A DNA stretch of 64,000 nucleotides from Nitrospirota bacterium (lineage in GTDB: Bacteria > Nitrospirota > UBA9217): assembly GCA_021814615.1 (NCBI GenBank), contig JAKAHZ010000002.1, positions 18,281 to 82,280 on the forward strand, given 5' to 3'. The notes beneath the pieces were generated by a model, which saw only the letters and a list, made by a program, of their open reading frames with translations, was not told the DNA's origin and did no database searches. Shown here piece after piece: positions 29,676 to 38,032 of this stretch (positions within the stretch are counted from its first letter, which is position 1; the number at the start of each line of letters is the position of its first letter). Position numbers and translations under genes: made by a program.

Positions 29676-30089
29676 ATGAAGAGCTTCACGATCACGAGGA
29701 TGATTGCAGCGCCAACGGAGAAAGTGTGGTCAACGGTAAAGGATTTCCATCGTACGCCCGGACCGGGGGTGAAGGTCGAGATGGTGACGGCCGGCAGCGG
29801 CCCGGAAGGCGCGGGCGCGGAGCGGACCATCACGATCGGAAGCGTCAAGGTGCGTGAGCGGCTCCTGTCCATGGGCCCGGGAACAACGTTCACCTACCGC
29901 ATCCTCGCCGGTGCGCCGATGAAGGACCATAAGGCCACGGCAACATTAGCACCGAACGGGACATCGACCGAGATCCGCTGGGACGTGTCGTTTACGCCGA
30001 AGGTCCCGGGGATCGGCTGGATCGTGGCGATGGTGACGAAGAAAGCGGTGAACCAGTACCTCGATGCCGTCGAACGGTCGATAAGGTAA
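29676..30089 (+). CDS. SRPBCC/START-like family protein
   Basis: 'MKSFTITRMIAAPTEKVWSTVKDFHRTPGPGVKVEMV...GTSTEIRWDVSFTPKVPGIG'. Confidence 0.8.
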   Translation: MKSFTITRMIAAPTEKVWSTVKDFHRTPGPGVKVEMVTAGSGPEGAGAERTITIGSVKVRERLLSMGPGTTFTYRILAGAPMKDHKATATLAPNGTSTEIRWDVSFTPKVPGIGWIVAMVTKKAVNQYLDAVERSIR

Positions 30090-30266
30090 AAGGTAGACCC
30101 GAACGACGTTATCAAATGGACCCTGCTGGGTCATTCCGGCATGTCCGGAATCTTTCTTCGACATTGCTCTCCACGCCTCACCTTTCACACGGCAACTCTA
30201 GCCCTTTACCCCTCACCGTTTCATCCCCCCCTACCCGAACGGGCAGTGCTCCCGCCCCGTACTGTT

Positions 30267-30318
30267 CTGCAGTTTTTTCTTGCCACTCATAAGGGAAAAT
30301 AGTATCCTCGCATTTGCA
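30267..30318. repeat. 52-bp direct repeat, copy 1 (upstream of first HTH gene)
   Basis: gcagttttttcttgccactcataagggaaaatagtatcctcgcatttgcagg; identical at 30791-30842. Confidence 0.95.
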
Positions 30319-30426
30319 GGGCGCAGAAAAGCGCGTAGTCATCGCGCGGGTCACGCAAGGGACGGACGAGAGTGGTGGCGCAGGCGGAAGGTCTCCCTAA
30401 TTGTCGAATGACATGAAGGAGAAGTA

Positions 30427-30750
30427 ATGGCTATTACCCGAAAGTTCAGAACAACGATCCTGCAGCGTGCGGAGTCGGATGCGGCATTCCGGCGGCATAT
30501 GCTGACCGAGGCGGTCAATGAACTGCTTGCCGGGGATCTCGCCGCAGGCAAGGCCATGCTTCGCGACTATATCAACGCGACCATCACGTTTCAGCAGCTG
30601 GCGAAGAAGCTCAAGAAAACGGATAAGAGCGTTCACCGCATGCTCGGACCGCGCGGCAATCCCCGGGCGGACAATATCCTGGAGATCATCAAGATCCTGC
30701 AGGTAAATGAGCGAGTTACACTGCGGGTGGAAGCGAAGAGGGCGGCATAG
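30427..30750 (+). CDS. Helix-turn-helix DNA-binding protein (solitary antitoxin-like)
   Basis: 'TFQQLAKKLKKTDKSVHRMLGPRGNPRADNILEIIKILQ' HTH; no adjacent toxin ORF. Confidence 0.75.
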   Translation: MAITRKFRTTILQRAESDAAFRRHMLTEAVNELLAGDLAAGKAMLRDYINATITFQQLAKKLKKTDKSVHRMLGPRGNPRADNILEIIKILQVNERVTLRVEAKRAA

Positions 30751-30790
30751 GAGAAACATAAACATTAAAGACCTGACCCCCGAGCGCTCC

Positions 30791-30842
30791 GCAGTTTTTT
30801 CTTGCCACTCATAAGGGAAAATAGTATCCTCGCATTTGCAGG
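30791..30842. repeat. 52-bp direct repeat, copy 2 (upstream of second HTH gene)
   Basis: Identical to 30267-30318, offset 524 bp. Confidence 0.95.
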
Positions 30843-30929
30843 ACACAGAAAGACGCGAAAAGCGCGCAACAGCTCAGAAGAACACAACCAGAAGATCGGC
30901 GGAGAATTGCAGGCTCAAGGAGATTTGAT

Positions 30930-31211
30930 ATGGCATGGAAGGAAGTAACTGCTGAAGAACTGGCAAAGACCCTGGGAGCGAACGTAGCCGAGGTCCGGGA
31001 GAAGCAGAGGCTGGTCAAGGTGATCGTCAAGACGCGGAAAGAAAAAGACCTGTCACAGGCTGCTCTGGCAAAGAAGCTCGGGATCAGCCAGGCGCGGGTG
31101 GCGCAGATCGAGTCCGGCATAGGCACCGCGAAGGTCACATTCGATGTGCTCTTCAACATGCTTGTCGCCCTGGGGCTGGACTATAAGGTAGTGACGAAGA
31201 AGGCGGCGTAG
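30930..31211 (+). CDS. XRE-family HTH protein (solitary antitoxin-like)
   Basis: 'KEKDLSQAALAKKLGISQARVAQIESGIGTAKVTFDVLFNMLVALGLDY'. Confidence 0.85.
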   Translation: MAWKEVTAEELAKTLGANVAEVREKQRLVKVIVKTRKEKDLSQAALAKKLGISQARVAQIESGIGTAKVTFDVLFNMLVALGLDYKVVTKKAA

Positions 31212-31330
31212 GAGAAATATAAACATTAAAGACCCCCGAGCGTTGGTGGCGTAGGCGGAAGAAGCGAGTCTGGCGAGACATAAATATTCAATACCTGACC
31301 CTCAGGGTCTTTTTGAACAGGGATATAAGA

Positions 31331-32788
31331 ATGAAAGTCCTTTTCTTCTGGATTGATATTGGTTCCGGCCATAAGCCCAGTTTTCATCATGGGATTGCAT
31401 GGATATCGGGTAGGCTCATTTCCGAAGGACATGAAGTGAAATGCATGAGGGTGACGCAAGTGGATGATTTGAGCCCATACGGCCAGATTGTTGCAGACTT
31501 GCGTCCAGATGTCGTGGGCATATCGATAACGACCAACCAAAGAAAATATTTGGAAACCGTAGTGGCGGAGGTCAGAAAAAGGCATTCAACGCCCATTGTC
31601 GTCGGTGGTGTGCACTGTATCCTGGATCCTGCAGATGTGATCGCGTGCGATGGGATCGACGGGGTCTGCGTTGGTGAGGGTGATCTGCCGATGTCCGTGT
31701 TGATGAGTAAGCTCTCTCGTGCCGAGGGCTATAGTGATACTCCTTCTTTTTGGTGGAAGATTAAAGGCCTGCAAGAAAATAAGACGGAGATTGTAAAGAA
31801 CGCATTAGCTCCTTTCGAGGATGATCTCAATTCATTGCCACTTCCGAATTACTCGGTGTTCGACGCGGACGCGCTCTTAAAAGAGCTGGCCGGCTATTTC
31901 AATGTGATGGTGAGCCGGGGTTGCCCGTATAATTGTAGCTATTGTTGCAATCACGCGATCAGGTCGGCTTATCGACGGCTAAGCGGATACTTCAGGATTC
32001 TTACTCCGTCAAATGCCGTCTCTCTTATAAAGGGCTGCATGGATCGTCATTCCGGGATAAGAGGATTTATCTTTGAGGATGATCTCCTCCTTTGGGACAA
32101 AAACTGGTTTCTGGCCTTTGCCGATGAATATCGAATGAAAATAGGCCTTCCCTATATCTGTAACGGCCATATAAATTCTGTCGACCAAGACATAGTGAAC
32201 GCACTTGTAATGTCAGGATGCAGATCTGTTATGCTTGGCCTGGAAAGCGGAGATGAAGAACTACGTGCTACGCTCTTGCGACGCCACTACAGTAATGAAA
32301 AGGTTATGGCTGTAGCCAACCTATTTCATAAAAGTGGCATTCAATTTTTTACCTACAATATTTTCGGTTTTCCTTTTGAGACAAAAGAACAGATGGCGCG
32401 CACAGTGCAGATCAATACTGCAATCAGACCTCATTCCGGACAGGCGTTCTTTTTCTATCCTTATCCAGGAACTGATTTATATAATCTCTGCAAAGAGCAT
32501 AATTTGCTTAATCGTTCCGAAATGGAATCAGTTTCAGGATATCGCGAAAAGCCAACGATTAGATTAACTAATTGCAGCATCGAAGACTGTATACGTCAAC
32601 ACAACACGCTGCAGCTATACTTCATTTCTCGCAGATTTGCAAGAGTGTTGAGTCTGGATAGTAAACTGCTGGACAAAACGATCCATTCGTTATTAATGAT
32701 ATATCCCTCCTTCCTTGTGAGGTTGTTCTCCAAAGAAAATGTTATTAAAAAGGTTCTTCGATGGATCCAATACAGATTCTTGAGATAA
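31331..32788 (+). CDS. B12-binding-domain radical SAM protein
   Basis: N-terminal B12-binding-like 'DVVGISITTNQRKYLE...PIVVGGVHCILDP', radical SAM 'SRGCPYNCSYCCNHAIR', 'GCRSVMLGLESGDEELR'; visibly AT-richer than the surroundings. Confidence 0.88.
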   Translation: MKVLFFWIDIGSGHKPSFHHGIAWISGRLISEGHEVKCMRVTQVDDLSPYGQIVADLRPDVVGISITTNQRKYLETVVAEVRKRHSTPIVVGGVHCILDPADVIACDGIDGVCVGEGDLPMSVLMSKLSRAEGYSDTPSFWWKIKGLQENKTEIVKNALAPFEDDLNSLPLPNYSVFDADALLKELAGYFNVMVSRGCPYNCSYCCNHAIRSAYRRLSGYFRILTPSNAVSLIKGCMDRHSGIRGFIFEDDLLLWDKNWFLAFADEYRMKIGLPYICNGHINSVDQDIVNALVMSGCRSVMLGLESGDEELRATLLRRHYSNEKVMAVANLFHKSGIQFFTYNIFGFPFETKEQMARTVQINTAIRPHSGQAFFFYPYPGTDLYNLCKEHNLLNRSEMESVSGYREKPTIRLTNCSIEDCIRQHNTLQLYFISRRFARVLSLDSKLLDKTIHSLLMIYPSFLVRLFSKENVIKKVLRWIQYRFLR

Positions 32789-32807
32789 TCGGCCTTTCAG
32801 AGCGAAA

Positions 32808-32877
32808 GGCCTCAGGGTCCTGCGGTTTGACATTTTGTCTTACGAGAACCAATAGGTTCCTCACCTTCCCCCCACCC
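32808..32877. repeat. ~70-bp dispersed repeat, copy 1
   Basis: ggcctcagggtcctgcggtttgacattttgtcttacgagaaccaataggttcctcacctt; near-identical at 33211-33284. Confidence 0.9.
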
Positions 32878-32970
32878 AGGGACGGTCTGGGGTCAGGCTT
32901 CAGAATTAGTATTTGAGCAGATATTATGATGAGAATATGAATATTGAAGTCTGACCCCAAACGGACTCGG

Positions 32971-33207
32971 TTCCGCTTTTCTTCGCAGCAACCCCACCGA
33001 CAGCACCGCTACCCTGGGGGAAGATTCGCGTCCTGCAGCAGCTTCCTTCCTTCATCAAATACGTGTATAATTTGGAAGGCCTCTATGCCGCTGGATTGCC
33101 TGCGGACCCGGAAACCACACGGGCAATTCCGATCCGGAGCAATGGTCGTGTTCAACGGAGGAATGATCCGGTGAAATCCGAAACAAGCACCTGGTTTACC
33201 TTTTATG
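32971..33207. repeat. ~237-bp direct repeat, left copy (ends within the first codons of a duplicated gene)
   Basis: 33001-33207 matches 37557-37763 at constant offset 4556 with 3-4 mismatches read; upstream part more diverged. Confidence 0.93.
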
Positions 33208-33263
33208 GGAGGCCTCAGGGTCAGGTCCTGCGGTTTGACATTTTGTCTTACGAGAACCAATAG
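33171..33263 (+). pseudogene. 5' fragment (first ~12 codons) of the 37727..38026 membrane protein gene
   Basis: gtgaaatccgaaacaagcacctggtttaccttttatg identical to the start of the 37727 gene, then diverges into repeat sequence. Confidence 0.8.
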
Positions 33264-33284
33264 GTTCCTCACCTCCCCCCACCC
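33211..33284. repeat. ~70-bp dispersed repeat, copy 2
   Basis: Same as 32808-32877 with a 5-nt insertion (aggtc). Confidence 0.9.
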
Positions 33285-33345
33285 GGTTCCTCCTTTCTCC
33301 TCAGCAGCCCCACCGGCAGCACTGCTATCCACAGCATCACCACCC
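33285..33345. repeat. Dispersed repeat family copy (ttcctcctttctcctcagcagccccaccggcagcactgctatcc)
   Basis: Similar copies at ~32971-33013, ~37527-37570 and ~47188-47232. Confidence 0.75.
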
Positions 33346-34540
33346 CCAGCATCATCCGCGTTCTCTGCACTCTCGGCGAATAACGTTGCACGGCTTTTGA
33401 CGTCCTCTGTTTTTCTCTGTGATCTCTGTGGCAAGGATTTCCCCCTACCCGTTCGGGTAATACCCATCCCACCCGGTATCCAGTACATTACTTCACATCA
33501 CGAACCCGCGAATTGCGAGCGGGAGATAATTCCATGCCTATATCTCTTTTTAGATATGTCGACGTATTTGGTTATCCGGAGTCCGATCCGGCCACGGTTC
33601 TGGAGATGTTGTCGCAGTTCGAAGGGGAGAAACATCATTCATCCCCGCACTATATCTTTCGAAGGCCGTCTACTGAAAAAGGTGATACACGGAAATCCTC
33701 GGCAGATTCTGCGGTATCATTCTTCCCAGCCGACCCTGGAATCTAGCTGCCTTCCTTCCGACGTTTTATCGGCCTGTCTACGCACTATCGATAAGCCATC
33801 ATTCTTTCTATGTCTGCTCAAATAAAGCACAGACGATTAGTTCGTCGTTGCAGAAAGGAGCAAATAAAATGGTCAATCACAAAATATATTGACATTGGGT
33901 AATCTCGACCGTAATATCATTGCTGCGACGCCCAAACAATCATGGCCTCTATTCCTGTAAAACTTCTTCATTCTCCTTGTCAGTCCTTCGAGGCCCGTCT
34001 CGCTCCCGAGACCGGATCAGCCTGGGATATATCTCACGCGTCGCTCGCGCTGAACGGTTTGTCCTTCGGTAATCGCCGGTTCGGCTGGCATGGCGCCTGG
34101 TCGTCCTGTTCGCGCTACTTCATGATAAACGAGTGGCTCAATGTGCACACCGCCAGATGCCCGGACATGCAGCTACTGGTCATCGATGTCCACGAAGGGA
34201 AGGAGTCCATTGTCGAAAAGGTCAGCTCTGGATTCATTGAACCGATGGGCTTCCGAGATGAAGAAATAAAGTACTGCAAAATCGCATCTGGCATTGGCAA
34301 TCGTTCTGTTCACCATCTCCCTGTAAGCGCTCTCACCGAATGGCGCGTTGTTCGTTAGCATCGAACACGCGCCAATTTCTTTCCCCAGTTCATTTTGCAC
34401 CCCTACCCGTTCGGGTACAATCGGGGTATTGACCCTCTAGATCGTTTCTGTTTTAATTGATTTCATCATGAATATGTCAGTCGAGATGCACTTCGTTGCA
34501 GCATTTTCGACCACACACAATTCTTGACGAGGAGGATCCC

Positions 34541-35608
34541 ATGCCCGCGAAGAAGGTTGGTACGGCCGGAGCGAAGCAGCGCCAGCGTCTTGTCAAGAAG
34601 CACGGAGTCACGACCAGTGAGAACGACAACCTCTCGAAGGGAATGTCGAGCCTCGTCCCGAAGGATTACCGGGATTCCGGTCGTTTCATCGACAGCGTTC
34701 AGTGGAACCTTGAGTGGTTCGGCGCGGCCAAGTCGCGCGAGAAGGACAAGCGGCGGTTCGATCTCGTGGTCGACATCCTGGCCACGCTGAACAGCGACCT
34801 CTTCGTACTCCAGGAAGTCGCCGGCCCGTCCGAGGACGGCCGGTATCCCGGGATCATGGACAGCGTAGCCGAGGAGCTGACCAGACGCGTCGCCGGGGAT
34901 TACCGCGTCGCCTATACCAATACCGGCGGGGAGCAGCGCGTGGCCATGATGTGGGACAGCGACTGGCTCCGTTCCAAGAGCGAGGTTGCAGAGCTGTTCG
35001 AGAGGGGACACTATGCCGGCAATAAAAAGAAGGACCCCTTCGCAGGTCGGACCCCGCTCCTGGGCTATTTCTCCCTCCGGATCCCTTCGGGCAAGAAACA
35101 GGAGCCTGGCGCCGACCGGTTCGACTTTCAGAACCTCGGCGTTCACTTGAAGGCAATGGAAGAGGGTGCAGCGCAGCGGCTCGAATCAGCCGGGATCCTC
35201 GCGGACTGGCTCAAGAACAAGGCCCCGCTCACCGATAACGACGTCATGATCATGGGTGATTGGAACGTCCCGCCGGACGCCGCCTGCTGGAAGCCCTTCC
35301 ACGACATGGAGAGGGCGGACACCAACGTCCACTTCACCGACATCAACGACCAGAGCGACTTCTCCTATCTCTGGCACGCGAACCGCGACCAGAAGTTCGT
35401 GTCGCGCATTGATCTGACCGTCATGAGCCTGTCCTCGGAGACGGAGTATAAGATGGCCGGCAGGGTTGTCCGCTGGAAACCGATCCAGGACGCCATCAAG
35501 GAATCGAAGAACATCACGGACAAGAAGGTGAAGGACGTGATGAAGGAGCTCAAGGACACCATCAGCGATCACATGCCGACGATTAGCAGGTTCTCCATTG
35601 CAAAATAA
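34541..35608 (+). CDS. Endonuclease/exonuclease/phosphatase (EEP, DNase I-like) family protein
   Basis: 'VQWNLEWFGA', 'DLFVLQEVAGPS', 'VMIMGDWNVPPDAACWKPF', 'TISDHMPTISRF'; RBS GAGGAGG before ATG 34541. Confidence 0.85.
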   Translation: MPAKKVGTAGAKQRQRLVKKHGVTTSENDNLSKGMSSLVPKDYRDSGRFIDSVQWNLEWFGAAKSREKDKRRFDLVVDILATLNSDLFVLQEVAGPSEDGRYPGIMDSVAEELTRRVAGDYRVAYTNTGGEQRVAMMWDSDWLRSKSEVAELFERGHYAGNKKKDPFAGRTPLLGYFSLRIPSGKKQEPGADRFDFQNLGVHLKAMEEGAAQRLESAGILADWLKNKAPLTDNDVMIMGDWNVPPDAACWKPFHDMERADTNVHFTDINDQSDFSYLWHANRDQKFVSRIDLTVMSLSSETEYKMAGRVVRWKPIQDAIKESKNITDKKVKDVMKELKDTISDHMPTISRFSIAK

Positions 35609-35686
35609 CTTATGAGCAGAATCCAATACAGATCAAAAACAGATGAGGTCTTCGTACGACCTGTCAATGTAGAAGAGGAGATAATT

Positions 35687-36166
35687 ATGCAACAGCAGAT
35701 TGAACAGATAGAAATTCCAGCAGAAGAAATTGAGAAAGAAACCAAAGCAGCAGGGGAATCATCACTCGCTGAAAAGATCGTACAACAGAAATATCGTCAG
35801 TATTTGAAAAACAGCCGGATGTACAAAAAGCTGTATTATTCGACTCGTCTTTTGGCAGCATTATCCGCTGGGCTCTTGCCATTCGTCGTTACGACGAAAC
35901 CTTCGTTAGCTACTGCCCTATCAATAGTAATTGTACTTTGTGCTGTCACTGACACTGTGTTCGATCCAAGAAGCAAATGGAGGCTTTATTCTAAAGCAAC
36001 AGATCTTCTTGCTGTTGAAATGATTAAGAGCCGAGGTGAATATGAAAAATATCAAAGGAATCTCGAAATACTGCTGGCCACCGAGGGAAAAGAGTTAGCC
36101 GGTTTGAAAGGGTTGGAAGAGATACTGCAAAGCATGCAGAAGGGGCAAAAAAATCCAACTCCTTAG
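35687..36166 (+). CDS. SLATT-like (DUF4231-type) 2TM protein, predicted membrane effector
   Basis: 'YRQYLKNSRMYKKLYYSTRLLAALSAGLLPFVV...LATALSIVIVLCAVTDTVFDPRSKWRLYSKATDLLAVEMIKSRGEYEKY'; alternative ATG at 35612, 3 nt after the upstream stop. Confidence 0.65.
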   Translation: MQQQIEQIEIPAEEIEKETKAAGESSLAEKIVQQKYRQYLKNSRMYKKLYYSTRLLAALSAGLLPFVVTTKPSLATALSIVIVLCAVTDTVFDPRSKWRLYSKATDLLAVEMIKSRGEYEKYQRNLEILLATEGKELAGLKGLEEILQSMQKGQKNPTP

Positions 36167-36291
36167 CCTTGTGGATTGATTGAATTATTCGCTGTGATAG
36201 TGAAAATCCGTTCGCTATAAGCCAGGTGGAGCTTAAACGATCGAGATAGAAATGTCCGCTCTTAGCTTTTCATTTGCATTGAGGGGGAGAC

Positions 36292-36966
36292 ATGCCGCTC
36301 AGTAATGGCTACGGTGTCGTGATCGGCACCATCGGCAACTACTATCGCGATCCGCCGGACAACTACGGAAAATATTATCACGGCAATGTCTACGTGAACA
36401 CGCCGGCGGGGGACTATCACTGCGCGATCGATGTCGATTCGAAGAAATCCTCGATCGGCGTCGAACGCCGGATCGTGCCCCTGACCAGCAGTCAACTAGC
36501 GAACCTCATCATGCTCGGGACCGGCTATCATTCCCTGGCGTCGAATTCCATTTCCGGCGCGATCGATTACGTGCGGAGTCCCCTGCTGCCCCAGAGCATC
36601 ACGCTCAGATGCCCCTACCTCTTCAGGGCGATGAGAGCGATCCTGCCCCTAGAGCTGGTCATAAAGTTTCCCTGGAAAAAAGGCACGGACATCGAGGCGC
36701 TCGGTGACCTGGAACCTCTGGTCTTTACCACGAAGAACAACGGGCTGAAGGCCTACATCTTCGGCGAGCCCTTCACGTCCGGACTCGGCGTTCACAATAT
36801 CCATCAGAACCAGGGAGACCCGGCGGGAACGACGTGGTGGGCGGAGAACGGCATCTGGCAGGACGGGTGCACCATTCTCCAGCAGAGCAGCGATCTCTAT
36901 ATGGCCTTTTTGAACAAGTTCACATCACAATCCTATCTGACTGATGATAACGGACATCCCCTATAG
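36292..36966 (+). CDS. DUF2278 (YukJ-like) family protein
   Basis: 'MPLSNGYGVVIGTIGNYYRDPPDNYGKYYHGNVYVNTPAGDYHCAIDVDSK', 'GVHNIHQNQGDPAGTTWWAENGIWQDG'. Confidence 0.75.
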   Translation: MPLSNGYGVVIGTIGNYYRDPPDNYGKYYHGNVYVNTPAGDYHCAIDVDSKKSSIGVERRIVPLTSSQLANLIMLGTGYHSLASNSISGAIDYVRSPLLPQSITLRCPYLFRAMRAILPLELVIKFPWKKGTDIEALGDLEPLVFTTKNNGLKAYIFGEPFTSGLGVHNIHQNQGDPAGTTWWAENGIWQDGCTILQQSSDLYMAFLNKFTSQSYLTDDNGHPL

Positions 36967-36974
36967 ACAACGAT

Positions 36975-37346
36975 ATGCTCACGATGAACATACGACGGCT
37001 CTCGGCGGCTCTGGTGTTCATGATCTCTGGCTGCGCAGATCGATCTGACTGGAAGATGCTGTTTCGTTCGAATGACGGGTATATGTTCTTCTTCGCTCTT
37101 CTGTCGTATTTTATCGGCGGAATACTGATCATCAAACCGCCAAGCCTCTCAAGATGGAAACGTTCGCTGCAACGCATTCTTATTGGAGCATTCATTGCCC
37201 TTTTATTCGGAAATCTGATCGCCTGGTTTTATGCGCAAGGGACCGACAGGGGCGACACTGCCAGTGACATCCTGGTGGCGTTTTCCTACATGTTTGTTCT
37301 GCTCGCGATCATAGTCAACCATGAGTGGTATGAAATAAAGAAATAA
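36975..37346 (+). CDS. Small multi-TM membrane protein, unknown function
   Basis: 'MLTMNIRRLSAALVFMISGCADRSDWKMLFRSNDGYMFFFALLSYFIGGILIIK...LIGAFIALLFGNLIAWFY'; 8 bp after the DUF2278 gene. Confidence 0.55.
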   Translation: MLTMNIRRLSAALVFMISGCADRSDWKMLFRSNDGYMFFFALLSYFIGGILIIKPPSLSRWKRSLQRILIGAFIALLFGNLIAWFYAQGTDRGDTASDILVAFSYMFVLLAIIVNHEWYEIKK

Positions 37347-37526
37347 TGTGTCCGTTCTTGAGCGACCGATGGCGCTGACAGCCGCGGTCCCGCAACGTCT
37401 TCCCCAGAGGCTGCCCCCCAGCCTCTGCAACTTGGCCCTCTTCCCCGACCATGACCCGGGGAGGAGGGCATTCTTCGCGGGCCAGACACCACCGTTCTGC
37501 TCCCCCACTCACCTCCCCGCACCCGG

Positions 37527-37763
37527 TTCCGCCTTTCTCCTCAGCAGCCCCACTGACAGCACCGCTATCCTGGGGGAAGATTCGCGTCCTGCAGCAGCTT
37601 CCTTCCTTCATCAAATACGTGTATAATTTGGAAGGCCTCTATGCCGCTGGATTGCCTGCGGACCCGGAAACCACACGGGCAATCCCGATCCGGAGCAATG
37701 GTCGTGTTCAACGGAGGAATGATCCGGTGAAATCCGAAACAAGCACCTGGTTTACCTTTTATG
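37527..37763. repeat. ~237-bp direct repeat, right copy
   Basis: Partner of 32971-33207 (offset 4556); includes upstream region, RBS and first codons of 37727..38026. Confidence 0.93.
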
Positions 37764-38026
37764 TGATCCTGGTGACGTATGCATTCATCTCGAAACTGAT
37801 GGTGAACGAGATGGCAAAAAAAGTGATGAAAACAAAACAATGGCCGCCGCCGGACGCTTCTCCCGATCCTTCCCGGAAAGGTTCGGTCCTGGATTCCCTC
37901 AGGCAGCCGCTGTTCGGCGAACCTGCGATCAAGACCGCCAAGCGGTACGTGATCATGGCCGATGTCTTCCTGTGGTGCGTCGCGGGGTCGTTCGTTCTCT
38001 ATGGGCTCTTCTTCCAGCGGTCCTAA
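37727..38026 (+). CDS. Small membrane protein of unknown function (GTG start)
   Basis: GGAGG RBS then GTG; 'VKSETSTWFTFYVILVTYAFISKLMVNEMAKKVMKTKQ...VFLWCVAGSFVLYGLFFQRS'. Confidence 0.65.
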   Translation: MKSETSTWFTFYVILVTYAFISKLMVNEMAKKVMKTKQWPPPDASPDPSRKGSVLDSLRQPLFGEPAIKTAKRYVIMADVFLWCVAGSFVLYGLFFQRS

Positions 38027-38032
38027 CGTCCC

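Noticed and set aside
33513-33746. 77-aa ORF in repeat region
   Set aside because: No domain signal and located between dispersed repeats; probably a fragment or non-coding
33942-34400. 138-aa plus-strand ORF and overlapping 75-aa minus-strand ORF
   Set aside because: Neither shows a recognisable family or clear RBS; left uncalled
37395-37416. AGAGGCTGccccccAGCCTCT hairpin
   Set aside because: Not followed by a T tract and lies in C-rich repeat-like DNA; not called as terminator
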